From assembly GCA_905147135.1 (NCBI GenBank), contig LR990056.1, forward strand, positions 7,698,001 to 7,762,000: 64,000 nt of DNA, written 5' to 3'. The notes beneath the pieces were generated by a model. The model searched no databases, was not told where the DNA came from, and worked only from the letters and a program-made list of their open reading frames with translations. The stretch comes from Blastobasis lacticolella. Lineage: Eukaryota > Arthropoda > Insecta > Lepidoptera > Blastobasidae. Each line of letters begins with the position of its first letter. The stretch's first letter is position 1. Positions 10,681 through 22,367 of this stretch are shown in pieces. The translations under genes were made by a program, and so were the position numbers.

Positions 10681-10916
10681 TATTTAGACAGTCTAAACGA
10701 CCGCACACGACCGATGTATGTTCAAAATCTGTGTCGTATTAATCACGAAGTTTCGAGGCTGATGCGTCTTGCTAGCCACAATATGTACGACACAGTGGCA
10801 GGATTAATTTGGATAATACCATAACACCGCAAAACCAGAAGGCAAGTTTAGCATCAGCTTGCAAGGACATCGGGTGTCGAAACTATTATAGACATCAATG
10901 AACTTACGTTAAGTTT

Positions 10917-11370
10917 CTGCTAATTTTATAGAGTAATATTTTGTAGACTTTTGACTACAATCAAAAACATATTAGTCAAATAATGTAGTTATTTAATTTT
11001 CTTATTGTGCACGTCCTAACTGTTTATAATCATCACGTTTTCTTTTCTGTTTGCCTGCGGGAAGAAATTTCTTCAAAGAAATAAGTAGTGCATTTTGTGT
11101 CATATTTACGTTTCCGCAAATTTTATAAGTTATAAGGTAAATTTTATAGTTTTCCCTTCGATTTTTGACGACAATCAAAACATATCAGTCAAATAACGTA
11201 ATTATCTGATTTTCTTATTATGCACGTCCTAACTGCTTCTAATCATCCCGTTCTCTTTGCTGGATGAAATTTCTTAATGGAAATAACTAGTGTCTTTTGT
11301 GTCATTTATAAATTTGCCTTGTATCTGTTCCCATTATTATGTACAATAAAGAATAAAATAAAATAAATAT
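10917..11370 (+). repeat. Tandem duplication, period about 214 bp, with AATAAA-type tail
   Basis: TTTGAC.ACAATCAAAA begins matching segments at 10950 and 11164, and both continue through 'TTTTCTTATT.TGCACGTCCTAACTG' and 'GAAATTTCTT' to 'TTTTGTGTCAT'. The second unit runs into 'TACAATAAAGAATAAAATAAAATAAAT', which looks like a retroelement 3' end. A duplicated 3' UTR of a LINE is the simplest reading. Confidence 0.6.
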
Positions 11371-12518
11371 ATTTTTTTAACGGCGTAAGGCTTTATATCA
11401 GTATCTATGTAAAGAAAATAGTACAAAGCAATAGTTTCTTTATCCGCTGTCTTGTCGTCAGTTTTGCCTCTTTAACCAGATGCAGTTTTATGAAAAGGGT
11501 AGATTGTACGTACTTACAAAGTTTCATTGTAACCGGTTTCAATTTTCAAAAAATTGAAAGAATTGATTATACCTAAGAAAATTCCATTTATCGTTATTTT
11601 CGCCAAACATAACGCTAATTTCATAGTTTATTTTAAGTTACATTCAGGTAAAGTATTACATTACAACCGGGATCATATCACTATTAGACCAATAAATGCG
11701 CCAATCGCATATCTTACCTTCACTAAATTCGTTTGTTTCAACGAAATAAAATGAATAATGACTCCATGGGCAACGGCTATGGCTGCGGTGCTTTACTTTT
11801 TACTTTACGTTACTTACTTTACTTTTTGTCCGTGGCACACTTTTACCTCCCTCTAAAGTATCAATAACTTTCTAGTTCATTTTTCATTGCCACTATTAAC
11901 TGTAGAAGACTCTATAGCAGCTTTTACTATAAATAATGATCGTTACCAACGCTACATTTCAGTATCCTGAAAGGGTTAGTTTCAGTTTGTTTGCTGGGGA
12001 CTAAGTTTGTTTGCAACTAAAGTAATAGCCGAACTGAGTTACGCCCTGTTGCCACATTGTGTGAAACTTGGCAAAGTTACGAATTACAAATCTGATTTGG
12101 CCACGTCAAAGTTAGGTGAGGGGCGTGAGAGATTCTTTGCATCATAATCAAAACATGCAAGCACAACAAGTATCGCTGTATTCACTAGTTATTTTTTCTA
12201 TATTAAAAAAAAGATAAAGATTATATCTACTAAAAAGTCTTTAAACAGATTTCAAACACTAGGTACAAACCGTAACCGAGTGAGATGGCGATGTGTCGAG
12301 CCTGGAATAATTGATACTCGAATTATTTAAGCAATTCATTCGAATGGAAACCTCTGAGGTGCCCTGACCCAGACCTCACCAGATTCATGCGTGTGGACCC
12401 GGCATCTCATGGATATTGTCATGAAATATTGTGTATAATATCAGCCTGCACAAAACGAGGTCTACCACCGTCGTCCGTTTGTTCGTATGTATCTGTATCA
12501 TCATAATCATCATTATCA
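11371..12518. other. No feature recognised
   Basis: About 1.1 kb of AT-rich DNA. A 66-codon frame at 11554 lacks recognisable content. A TTACTTTACTTT-type low-complexity patch lies near 11790-11830. Confidence 0.35.
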
Positions 12519-12772
12519 TCACAGCCTTTAAGTCCGTCAATTGTGTTGTTCTGCAATAAAGTTTTTAAATAAATAAATAGTCAATTGCAGGACTTAGGGC
12601 CTCTCCCACGAAAGGAGCGGTTATTGCCATAATCTCCACTCTTAAGAGTGTTATAACACTGGAAAACGCTACTACCCATTTTCCACTCTACTGAGACTAG
12701 ATTGTTTGCCTCTAAATATTAGTCATTGTGTACGGCACCCATAAGTGTGTACTCTACTGACGACACCACACG
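12519..12772 (-). repeat. 'GTGTGGTGTCCG' repeat, copy 2, interrupted
   Basis: Reverse complement of 1831-2082 and 37397-37632, ending at CACCACACGG. Its 3' part is split by a 36-bp insertion (12544-12579) described separately; removing the insert restores the family order. Confidence 0.7.
12544..12579 (+). mobile_element. Ultra-short LINE-type insertion (36 bp) with target duplication
   Basis: A 36-bp segment ending in (AAAT)n and carrying AATAAA is flanked by the 8-bp direct repeat GTCAATTG (12536-12543 and 12580-12587). It interrupts the older minus-strand repeat. The features are those of target-primed reverse transcription that aborted almost at once, leaving only the 3' tail. Confidence 0.7.
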
Positions 12773-12821
12773 GCTGTCTCTGTATGAAACGAGTTAAATA
12801 AAAATTCAACTTACTGCCACT

Positions 12822-13073
12822 TGTTTTTTTTTATACCACTAAAGTGGCAAACAAGCTTACGGCCTGACTGTTGGTAAACAGTCACCGCAGTCTTTGGATG
12901 TTTGCAATACCAGGGGCATCACCCACGCCTTGCCAATCCCGTAAAACCTTTTTACCCCTTTCTTGAAGAACTCCATGTTGTACTCTCCAGAGAAAACCTC
13001 TCCTGGTAGTTCATTCCACTACCGTAGTGTGCGTGGGTAAAAGTTCCTTTGGAATCGCACAGTACCGCACTTA
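12822..13073 (-). mobile_element. Jockey-like non-LTR 3' end, copy 1
   Basis: On the minus strand, from about 13070 down, the sequence encodes FYPRTLR, a stop where W is expected, then WNELPGEVF, GEYNMEFFKKG and further on GDAPGIAN, the conserved C-terminus of a Jockey-like ORF2. It ends in a 3' UTR and a poly(T) run (plus strand 12823-12831). Near-identical truncated copies occur at 44306-44541 and 52527-52735, all on the minus strand. Confidence 0.75.
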
Positions 13074-13420
13074 TAATTATTTTTTCCCAAAGAGGGGCGT
13101 GACAATTTACACATTGGTTTCATAAACACACATCAAGTAAGCACTCAGAAAAGATTTGCCACTAACAAAGAGGTAGTTGCTATTCTACTGGTGCTGCTGA
13201 AACCCACATAAAAATTGAAATATTCAAATATTGTTAGATCATACTAACTCAATATTCTGGTACTTACTTCCTCTTGGTGAAAAATCTATTTTCCGCTTCA
13301 ACTCCGGGTAGTCGGAGAGATTCTTGACGCGAATAAATAGGAATAACGCGCGAAAAATGTCATACCACTTATAGCGATACAGAGTCTTCACTTGCGTTAC
13401 TTTGGTTTCGGTTTTAAAAC

Positions 13421-13650
13421 TAACTAGTGGACCCGGCGCGACTTCGTTCGCGTGGCGTTCTACCCCTATAGGTCTATACCTACGTTACCCCAATCTACCC
13501 TTTTTTTCTTGCTTATAAACCTTCTTCTTGAATCACTATATCTATTGTCGAAAACCGCATCAAAATCCGTTGCGTCGTTTAAAAGATATAAGCGTACAAA
13601 GATACATAGGGACAGACGGCGGGCGGTGACTTTGTTTTATACTATGAATA
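13421..13650 (+). repeat. 'GTGGACCCGGCGCGACTT' repeat, copy 2
   Basis: Longest copy of the family seen at 247-447, with the full AAAACCGCATCAAAATCCG core and a GACAGACGGCGGGCGG segment before TGACTTTGTTTTATA. Confidence 0.7.
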
Positions 13651-14487
13651 GTTGTGATTTGGTTTCCTAGGAGGACTAGGCATGTCACATGAACAACAAT
13701 TGATAGGTGTAACACATATAAAATTCCTTTAATGCAGCAGTTCTGTCTTTCAATATTTCAATATTTATTGCTTCCTAAGTTTGGTGAACAATATGAACCT
13801 TTACGGGCAATTTAAAATTAAAATTACAATTATAAACTTAAAATTAAGTAGGTATTATAATTTGACATATCAGGTTTAAGTATTCCTATGTCTTAAATTA
13901 CATCCACCGACCGACAGTGGTGTCAATGTGGCAAAGTTTTGTGCTACCTATAGTGTTTGTCATTGACACGCTGAGAAGAATTAGGCATAGGATTTATATG
14001 GTGCAAATGAGACAAAAAAATTAATTATAAATGAACAGATAGAAAAAAATTGTGACATATCTGCTAGTCATTGCTACTACACTTAAAATGGCGCAAAATC
14101 TTTGGCCACAAAATGAAAACCAAAGCAAACACAGTCACCCTCGAATCGCAACTTGGTTCTCATTGAAATTCATGATCTGGAATCGTCGCCGCGAGACAGC
14201 TCCGAGTAAACGCTGACCTAGTCGCTGTGGTTGCCTAAATAAAGTAATCTGATTTGGACTGCCTTTTACAAAATTCCACTCCAGAAAATGCGAGATTTTT
14301 CCACTGAGAAGAATCTAATTATATTTCATCTGTGTCAGCTTTCATTAGTAGGGTTTTATTATGGAGAATAACTCGGATTTCGTCTTGCAAGATACCAGTC
14401 TTACTCATTTACGACGTTACAATTACAGAGTTCTTCATGCTTTAAACAATTAATTTATTACATAACGATTATTAATACGACAATTTA
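13651..14487. other. No feature recognised
   Basis: AT-rich. No coherent reading frame, exon or repeat match detected. Confidence 0.35.
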
Positions 14488-14650
14488 GAGGAGCTTAGTG
14501 GTTCAGTTGTTTGACAAGTATTCAGTCACGCAGAGGTCCCGGGTTCGAGTCCTGGCCGAGCAGAAATTGAGATTATGGATTTTAATTTCTCTTATGGGTC
14601 TGGGTGTAGAATGTACAAAAAAGTATATTAGTAGGTTATCTACGTACCTT
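14488..14650 (+). repeat. tRNA-derived SINE, copy 1 (5' part)
   Basis: A tRNA-like head has a box A-like GTGGTTCAGTTG and a perfect box B, GGTTCGAGTCC, after 'GAGGTCCCGG'. It is followed by the family body 'AGAAATTGA.ATTATG.ATTTTAATTTCT' and GGGTCTGGGTGT. The distal part (GGCTAGATGGCGCTG) seen in 16488-16702 and 41484-41745 is absent here. Confidence 0.7.
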
Positions 14651-14688
14651 TCCGTTTTGTATGTCTCGCTGTTTCAGTGGGGTTACAC

Positions 14689-15116
14689 TAGGGTTGCCAA
14701 CTTTTTTGGACCAAATATAGTATTTTCGGGTTTAAAAGCCATAAAAATATAGTAGGTAGGGAATTAATCAAAAAATATATAGTAGGTTTTTAAATAAAAT
14801 GTACGTACCTATATTATTTCTTAAATGTATATTTTCTGCTTCATTGAGCTTCATAGCTGTTTTGTTTTTATTAGATTTGACTTTGACGTCACGTCATACA
14901 AATATCGATACTCAAGATCGTTCTGAAATATTCGATTTGTATCAGGAATTTTATTCTTTTGAGAATCTTATGAACGCGTTCCGTTTTGCGGTAAGTGGTA
15001 ATGTTGTGCTTATTAAATATAGTAGTTTCGCCTACTATATTTAAATTTTTAATTTATAGTAGGTAGGCTCCTAATATAGTAGGATACTATATTATATAGT
15101 AGGGTTGGCAACCCTA
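14689..15116. mobile_element. Non-autonomous hAT-like DNA transposon, 428 bp
   Basis: Inverted ends TAGGGTTGCCAAC (14689-14701) and GTTGGCAACCCTA (15104-15116) match perfectly over 13 bases. The flanks GGTTACAC (14681-14688) and TGTTACAC (15117-15124) agree at 7 of 8 positions, consistent with an aged 8-bp hAT target duplication. The interior repeats ATATAGTAGG many times near both ends, probably a subterminal transposase-binding array; that role is inference. No transposase is encoded; the frame at 14799-15044 has no family match I can see. Confidence 0.75.
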
Positions 15117-15620
15117 TGTTACACCCACCAAAAGAGTCTTCTCGTGACTACAGTGGGTGTAACCCTACCGAAACAAAGGTACGTCATAGGCCTGATAAAT
15201 GTATCTAATAATATTTTGTATAAGTCTAATTTAAAACAAATACGAGTACATAACGATAATTAAAACCTCGCCTTTTTATCTCTGCTCAAACTAAAGCGAA
15301 GGGCCGGTAGATCCGACATCAAAACATACAATCATACAGTCACTAAAAACACTTTTAAAAGAACTTTTTTGATAACCGAACTGTATTTATGGAGGAATTT
15401 GAGCCAAGTCAGGGCGCTTAACATTCAACGCGTACTCAGGGAGTGTCAAAGGCGTACAAACAAGGATCAGCAGCGTCTCAGGGGTGAGGTGCCGTCAGGA
15501 AATAACGTCGGCTGACTGATTTGTCAAAGGAGCCGTACGTGATGCCCCCAAGGCTCGAGGTTGACGGGAAATTCCAATGTTACCGAAGGGCAGACTGTTG
15601 CATGTGAGGGCTAAGTGTAG
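15117..15620. other. No feature recognised
   Basis: Mixed-composition DNA with a GC-richer patch at 15400-15600. No coding or repeat assignment. Confidence 0.35.
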
Positions 15621-15773
15621 GTTTTGCTTCGGTTTCACTTTACTATCGTATTTGCGTGAAAATTTGTATGGAAAAAAGGTATAGCGCCATCTAGTGGTAC
15701 GTAAATGAAGTTTTTACGTCATGCTAATTTTGACGTAAACACAAACGCGATAGTAAAGTAAAATCGAAAAAAC
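15621..15773. mobile_element. MITE-like inverted-repeat element, copy 1 (complete)
   Basis: Arms GTTTTGCTTCGG.TTCACTTTACTATCG and its near reverse complement (15748-15773) enclose a core containing AGCGCCATCTAGTGG. Further out-of-centre pairs (CGTGAAAAT / ATTTTGACG) extend the hairpin. A second copy lies inverted at 19128-19254. Confidence 0.65.
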
Positions 15774-16487
15774 GATGAATGCTTTAAGGCTGTGCACGAT
15801 GATTCAACTTTAGCGAAGTAAAGTAATAGGAAATTGTAGTTTTTCGTAAAGATGAAACTTTAGTAGGTAGATACTAATTATCTACCTTACCTACTTGATA
15901 CATCATCATCATAAAATAATCCACCTCTTGTGTTTATTTGTTATAGTATCAATTTATATACACTTTTGATCTTGAATTTTATCTCCGAGTTTACAAGTAC
16001 TTACGTTTAAAGTTCAGTTTGTTATCAAGCTTAAATTGTATCAACACAAGGTCTCCAGTGTTAGATAGGGACGTTCCAACCTAATATTCTAAATTTCGCT
16101 TTGTAAAGTTGAGCACTAATTTCCCATCTGCTCCACTCACAATAAAGTAAGTGTCGGAGAGTAAAACTTTATATTTTAACACAAACTTTAGTTGTTAGCT
16201 AGTTTGTTTCGTTTGTTCTCGTGAACCATGAAAGGGGCAACTTTTCAGTAAAATTCTTCAGAAACCTACTTGTTCTATCTCGGCAATTTGGAATACCTTG
16301 CACCGTAAGTCAACATGAAAAAGTTTAACCTAGAGTTAACTTAAAAGTAAATGGGTCAACTTATGCTGTGTTAGTATTTAAACGAATAATACGTATAATG
16401 TTTATCATTTTCCTACTGCCAACTGATCATATGCTAATTGACCAATGTGTGTTGACAGTAATGACTGATAATCTACGGAACAGAGAC
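15774..16487. other. No feature recognised
   Basis: AT-rich without supported features. Confidence 0.35.
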
Positions 16488-16702
16488 GAACGTGAGTTGG
16501 TTAACATGCCGGTCGCCACCCAGAGGTCCCGGGTTCCCTGCCGAACAGATATTGAATTATGAATTTGAATTTGTTACCGATCTGGGAGTAGTATGTATAA
16601 TATGAATGTATTAAATAAATTGTATATAAGTTATCTAACACCCATAACACAAGCTTTGCTTACATTGCGGCTAGATGGCGCTGCGTGAATTTGTCCAAGC
16701 AT
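16488..16702 (+). repeat. tRNA-derived SINE, copy 2
   Basis: Matches 41484-41745: 'GGTTAACATGCCGGTC', a damaged box B (deletion after GGTCCCGGGTTCC), body, and the distal block 'TTGCGGCTAGATGGCGCTG.GTGAATTTGTCCA'. Confidence 0.7.
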
Positions 16703-16731
16703 ATAATAAGTATACATATAAAGCAAATAAA

Positions 16732-17140
16732 GAGACGTGGACTCACTATGGGCCTTATAAGAATTCTCACTGTCACCCAAAGATAAATGGAAAGGGCTAT
16801 GCTAGGAGTCTCGTTGCGTGATAGAATCAGCAAAAAGGTGATTTGCAAGCGAACCAAGGTCACCGACATAGCCCTAAGGATTGCCAGGCTAAAATGGCAC
16901 TGGGCAGGGCACATAGCTCAAAGAACATATGGCCGATGGGGCATCGGCAGAAAATTCTCGAGTGGCGACCACGTACCTTAAGACGCAGCGAGGGTAGGCC
17001 TCCCACAAGTTGGACCGACGAACTGGTAAAGATTGCAGGTACCAGATGCGGAAGGTACAGGAACGGCCTTTGGAGATCTGAGAAAGGCCTATGCCCAGCA
17101 GTAGTAACCCAGTCTTTCGGCTGACATGATGATGATGATG
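16732..17140 (+). pseudogene. RTE-like retrotransposon, 3' end of ORF2, copy 1
   Basis: The plus strand encodes the conserved tail of an RTE-type ORF2 as found in many moth genomes: LTMGLIR, then RAMLGVSLRDRI, RTKVTDIA, KWHWAGHIA, EWRPRTLRRSEGRPPTSW and TDELVKIAGTR. A TAA follows the VTQR block and at least one frame change separates KLKWHWAGHIAQRT from the W.PRT block, so the copy is dead. It ends with the diagnostic CTGACATGATGATGATGATGA microsatellite tail. The RT catalytic region is not present. Confidence 0.85.
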
Positions 17141-17221
17141 AACTGATCATAGATCCAGAGGTAAAAAAGCGGTGTTGAAGTGTCAGGCGAGCCATGCGCA
17201 GTATAGGGTTCTGAAGTTGCC

Positions 17222-17440
17222 TGTCATAACATAGCCAAAGCCAGAAACGGAGAGTCTAGTCTAAACCTTTGAGCCATGAACGTTCTTTCAACTCGTTCGT
17301 GGCATTGGTATCGACGAAAGACTAATACTCTCATAAAGGAAGAGATTTTTCCGAAAAGTGTTGTGCCAACATCACTAACGTAACACATAGTGTGTCCTAC
17401 ACAAAGTGCAGAGTCGATAAAGTTTAAAATGTATACCTTT
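17222..17440 (+). repeat. ORF1-like repeat family, copy 1
   Basis: Shares GTGAACGT..TTTCAACTCGTTCGTG, 'GACGAAAGACT', 'CATNAAGGAAGA', 'GTGTCCTACACAAAGTG' and AAGTTTAAAATGTATAC.TTT with 43560-43790. The longer copy can be read as a degenerate ORF1-like protein, so this is probably a decayed retroelement fragment. Confidence 0.6.
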
Positions 17441-18304
17441 ATTAATTAAATAAATAAAATAAATACAGGCCGACGGTGGGCATTTCATTTGTACAATACC
17501 AGTTATTCTGTTACTATAGATAGGTGATATCCCGGCCAACACAATGTAGGTATTTTATAGGAACGTTGAACACACGGCACGCACACGGCTTGCGGATTTG
17601 CAGGGATTATTTTCAATTAAATCCTCTTTGTATTTAATTAATGCCTATAAATGCTTTATTTAAGGTAAAAGGGTAGGTATTGATAGAGCTAGAATAGCGG
17701 GAAATGTATGTTTTAAGGTTATGTTGACAATAGAACGGGAAAATTCTGACGCTCAAGAAACACCAGAGTCGTAATTGCAAGAGTCATTTTCAATATGCGT
17801 GTCAGTTTTTAAAATAGCGTTGCGTAAAATGTTAGATTTGCTTTTGACGTTCGTTTCCCTCGCTCGGCTCGTGCGCGGCTCGTCGGTGGTTCATAACAAG
17901 TGAACAACAAACATGCTCTTCGCTTCGCTCCTTGCAACCTAACCCTCTGTGACAAAACGATGTTTTTGATAGATCAGTTTTTTGACCTATGTTCAAATAA
18001 CGAAGTGAAATTAACACACTTTGATTTCTGTTTAGGAAGTGTACGAAATTTCTAGAAAATGTGTATTTCACCAACATTTCACATACAATAAACTTTATTT
18101 CACACATTTCCGGAGGATTTTAGGCATTGTATACATTTCGTGGGAAAAGTATATAATGACGGATTACATACGTTACCTGTAACATTACTTATAAAATGCA
18201 CGATGAATGATTTGCATGGGTAACATCGTAAGTCAATCCCGAGGGCCGCTTTTTATTTTGACGAGAGGAGTACGCTTGGATAGATACAGACGCAATACCC
18301 GTAT
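17441..18304. other. No feature recognised
   Basis: An AATAAATAAAATAAAT-type tail at 17446-17465 closes the repeat before it. The remainder holds no supported exon or repeat. Confidence 0.35.
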
Positions 18305-18420
18305 TAACAAAACAATACACTACCACAAAGTTAACTGACCCTGACCCTGTGACGCCGTCGCTGTTTTTGCATTGACATGGCATTACAAAATGGCGACACT
18401 TTGTTCCAGTTTCAGCCCCC
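18305..18420. mobile_element. Palindromic MITE-like element, 'CTGATCCGGTNAC' family, diverged copy
   Basis: Shows the family order: AACTGACCCTGACCCTGTGACG, CGTCGCTGTTTTTGCATTGACATGGCATT, then GTTCCAGTTT and GGGTCATGTC in inverse. Related copies: 19003-19110, 44033-44105, 45474-45545, 49195-49345 and 54717-54815. Confidence 0.5.
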
Positions 18421-19002
18421 GGGTCATGTCAATTTTTGGTTTTTTACTTGTCTAAGTAGTGTTACTACGCGTTCGCATAGTGCTCGTCTGCTAAGTGAAC
18501 GCACTGTGTTCAATACAGATCTATGATATGTCAGTTTCATTCATTTTGACTGACGCATAGTATCTACTGATCGCCTTAAGTATTGTCAGTTGGAACCATG
18601 TGCGTTAACTCGCACTACGAGACCTTGTAGTGACCTTTCTGAATACGGTTCTAGTCATTTCTAAACCCTAACAATAATGCTTGCATGCCTATTATTGCAA
18701 CAATAGGCATAAGGTAAATATATCAGCATACATAATACTCATAGAGATAATGACAACGCACCTGCAGTTCTGTATTTGACGTGCATGAATCCTAACTACG
18801 TTCTATCAGGTGCAATGACTGCTTGTTTGCTTGCTACTTATACATTTTCTTATTTAACAGGAATTATTAATTAATGAGTTGGATTCCCATGCAATACACT
18901 CACTATTTAACCATGAGTTTATGAATGGAATCTCGTTAATATATATTGTGTGATAGTACAAAACATTATCTTATTCATTTATTACAGTTATAGGTAACAC
19001 AA
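18421..19002. other. No feature recognised
   Basis: AT-rich, no supported feature. Confidence 0.35.
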
Positions 19003-19110
19003 ACTCATCTGATCCGGTGGCCAAAACTGGAACTGTAAAAAATAGCGTCACTTCATTTTGAAATGTATTTGAAACGACAGGTGAATGCCAACAACAGCGA
19101 CACTGTCACA
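19003..19110. mobile_element. Palindromic MITE-like element, 'CTGATCCGGTNAC' family
   Basis: ACAAACTCATCTGATCCGGT at one side, GTCACTT/CATTTGAAACG and GACACTGTCACAGGGTCAG at the other. The arms are diverged. Confidence 0.5.
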
Positions 19111-19127
19111 GGGTCAGAGTGTAATTT

Positions 19128-19254
19128 TTGCTACAACTTTATTAGTATGAAGAAAAAAACTTCATTTACGTGCCACTAGATGGCGCTATACATTTTTCAT
19201 ACTAATTTTCACGTAAACGCAAACGCGATAGTAAAGTAAAGTTGAAGCAAAACT
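19128..19254. mobile_element. MITE-like inverted-repeat element, copy 2 (inverted)
   Basis: Reverse complement of most of 15621-15773, including CCACTAGATGGCGCTATAC and CGATAGTAAAGTAAAG. The arm away from the AGTAAAG end is shortened. Confidence 0.65.
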
Positions 19255-19897
19255 TACACGTAGCCGTTAGATAAGTTTGTGGCACTGCACATATAGATAG
19301 TGAGAACATCAATTTGGAATACACGAGCATATCTAAATCATGGATCGCTTCCAAGCCAACGATTCCCAGGGTCGCAACTGTTGAACTTTACTAATCTTTG
19401 CTAGTTCAAAATTCCATCTCAGTCATAATGAAGCGTGTGTACCGGTCTTTAGGAAATTAATTTCCTATAAGCCTCACTGCAGTGGCGTCGCTCCTGAAAT
19501 TGGTTGGCAACTCGGAGACATATTTAATTAAACACTGAAATAGCGCGAGAAAGTTGGATAATTGAAAATTGTGTGCACTAAAGTGTTATCATCTCAAGCG
19601 CAAGACCTTCTCTAAGGCTCTTTCATAATAGAAATATAAAAAAGTTAGGACAAAATTAAAAAAAACCCCGGCTGCACTTTAAACAGTCTGCCTGTTTTAA
19701 CATTACAATTTTTGTCAACGGTTGGGCTTTTAGTTTTTGTACTAGGTACTTTTCTCTTTTTTGGCTTTTAGGTTTTGCAGTAAAACAGGGAACCCTTATA
19801 GTTTTGTCAACTAGAGTGCAGTTTGGTACCGTTATACGATGAAGTTGTACAATAAGGAGGTAGATATTTAAATGCTACAATACATACATTGATTGAT
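19255..19897. other. No feature recognised
   Basis: No coding or repeat assignment. Confidence 0.35.
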
Positions 19898-20062
19898 CAC
19901 TAGCGACCCGACACGGCTTCGTACGGGTAGTACCTTATAACATTTTACACCTATCTTCCTCATTAATCACTCAGTGAAAATTGCATGAAAATCTGTTCAG
20001 TTGTTTTTGAAGTCATTGCGAACAGACAGACAGACGCGGCGTGGGACTTTGTTTGGACAGCA
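19898..20062 (+). repeat. 'CACTAGCGACCCG' repeat, distant third member
   Basis: CACTAGCGACCCG.CACGGCTTCG start, 'GCATGAAAATCTGTTCAGTTGTTTT' core and 'GCGAACAGACAGACAGACGC' end. This is the same general plan as 13421-13650 and a well-known type of lepidopteran repeat. Confidence 0.6.
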
Positions 20063-21579
20063 TCGGATCTTCTACTCGAATCATTATAAGGTGATCATTG
20101 AAATTTTCTTTTTGAAGCTACCACGGCCGTACAATAATAAACTAACCAACGCTTACAGTACGAAGAAACTCTCCCCATCCCTCCTTCAAACGTTCGTACA
20201 AAAAGCCTAAATCTAGAACTCAAATGATTGCTTTCAGGCATACTCGCAGTCTAAATTCCCCCGCCCAATCTCGGCTGAGGCGTCATAAATACGGGAATCG
20301 CATGATGGTACTTGACCTGACGCCAACAGGTGAGGGGAGGGGGGAACCTCTTAAAATTCATGAGGCGAAATTGTCGATGCCAACCTCCTCAATGATATTA
20401 CACGACTCCCGCCTCTGATCAGAGAGATTGGTAGTTTATTTATAAGGCATTCTTAAGAGATGAGCTTGAGGTTTTTCAGCACTCCCCACGGGTTAGTCTA
20501 ACGAAATTTCCGCGAGGTTACGGCTTTGCGGAGACGTGATATCGTCGATTTCGCCTAATAAGTAAGTCATTGGGAAAAAAATTGACAATGTAAATTGGAG
20601 GTCTGATTCGGATTTCGTTATAAGGGGAAAGAAATAATTTGTTGAGGTGTCTTAGTGTTTTAATAATATGTAGTTGTGAGATATACTCGTAGTTGGATAA
20701 GAATCGACTAAATAAATTGAAACATCCTTCAATGCTACCGCCGAATTTGGACGCCTATGAAGTAATTTCCGCGTGTATGTTTCTTGGGGAAAGTTGTTCA
20801 GTTTCATGGGTAGAATATGAGGTTTCAATTAATGCTAGTGGTCTTTCTACACCCTGTATACTTTTTTTAATACATACTTATTATACAGACCCGTAACAGA
20901 AATTAAAATTCAAGATAAAATCACTGATGAGTATTGTTGATGATGTGATATACGAATGTGAGATTTCGAAATACGTATCCATAAGCCTAACAATAAGTAG
21001 TACCTAGTACTCTACAGACATAGATACTACGCTGCATCTCATTGCTTGTTAGCATAACAGAGTTGCCCCAGGGAGCCGTAGTAATAGCGATGTATGAAGC
21101 GGAACTAATGGACCAGCTGCAGCGGAGCAGAAGTTAATACACATTACTACCCTAATGCTACTTCAGTTACTACCACCGTAAAAGGGTATATTTGTTTTGA
21201 ATTATGTTTACTTACATGACAATACATTTTAATCAATGCATTGTAACTTAACAAGTAAGCCCATCAAGTCAAATTTTAATTACGCTTTGCACCCCAATAA
21301 CATAGAATGTACGAACCCATTATTCAAAAATACCGAGAGCGGCCATTTACAAAATTACTTTGGCACAATAACTCCACGGAAGTGTTGCATTAAATAGCAT
21401 TTGTGATGCAAAATAGCAATTGTCTTACTAAATAACTGACGTAGAGCATCTTGCTCGAGAAAATTTATGATACTTTAAAAGGGGCCATTCAGGCTCTGAA
21501 TAATTTGATCGTGACTGCTATCCGTTAATTGAATATTGTAGTTATCAGTTTTCTTTATTACAAAGGTTATTGTAGTCGT
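20063..21579. other. No feature recognised
   Basis: About 1.5 kb. A GC-richer patch at 20250-20420 (with GGTGAGGGGAGGGGGG) has a 64-codon frame without recognisable content. Nothing else supported. Confidence 0.35.
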
Positions 21580-21786
21580 CTTGGCGTTAATATTCTGCAT
21601 GTGCTCTCGCGCGCTAGGGCCTGGGTTCAACCTTGACCATGATCGAGGATTTGTCAGAGCATGTAATTCAGTACTGCCTTCTGAGTTCTGACATCTATGA
21701 CCATGTTAACAGGGGAGCCTGACCGGATTGGATCATGGTTACACATGCGCGGGTTTTCTCACGATGTTCTCCCTCACCGCAACACA
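21580..21786 (-). repeat. SINE body, 'ATCCAATC' family
   Basis: Minus-strand copy of the family at 10438-10680. On the plus strand it reads CGCGCGCTAGGGCCTGGG, 'TTGACCATGATC.AGGAT', 'CCGGATTGGATCATGGTTAC' and TCTCCCTCACCG. Confidence 0.65.
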
Positions 21787-22227
21787 TCCTCACCAAAACT
21801 TTCTCCTCCCAAAACCTTACAAATATTTACCTAATTTTATCTTAGTATAAAATTACTGAATATACGACAATACTCATGACACTACCTACCTATTATTTCT
21901 TCCACCTAGGCATATTCTTCTTTACCTATCATCAGTTCAAGTCATCCAAGAGTAGCAGAAACAAACTCTCCTTTTCCTAAAAGGGTTTATTCCAAGACAG
22001 AACCAATATTGGGCAAAGCATGTAAACGTCGTACACTGCGCCTGATAGTTCAATATCGCTGGGCAGCACTCGTCATTCGAGTTGACATGGGCCAAATTGA
22101 ATATTATGTGCAAATTGAATCCGCTTTAGCTCGGCACCTGTCAACAGATTTCATATTTAGCCGCGCGCTACTATGTGCTCTCGAGAATCGGATTTCGGAT
22201 GCAAAATTGTCGATTTGCTTCTGATTC
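21787..22227. other. No feature recognised
   Basis: Contains a 71-codon plus-strand frame (22009-22224) with no recognisable family. Nothing else supported. Confidence 0.35.
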
Positions 22228-22367
22228 GTGTATAGAGGTATATTAGAGGTCTCTTCAGAGGCGGGCAACGCATTGGTAACTGTTGTTGCTGATATCCATA
22301 GGCGGTGGTGGCCACTTTCAATCAGGTGGCGTGTTTGCCTGTTTGTCTGCCGTGTGACATAAAACAA
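22228..22367 (+). mobile_element. Jockey-like non-LTR 3' tail ('GAGGTCTCTTCAGAGG' family), copy 1
   Basis: Starts within RGLFRG-encoding sequence (AGGTATATTAGAGGTCTCTT) and continues through GGCGGGCAACGCATTGGTA to GGTGGCGTGTTTGCCTGTTTGTCTGCCGT. Same family as 27760-27935, 46790-46915, 52882-52960 and 62131-62306. Confidence 0.7.

Noticed and set aside
14488..14560. Possible tRNA gene at the box B (GGTTCGAGTCC)
   Set aside because: The head does not fold into a full cloverleaf by eye, and the same head plus a shared non-tRNA body recurs at 16488 and 41484, so it is a SINE.
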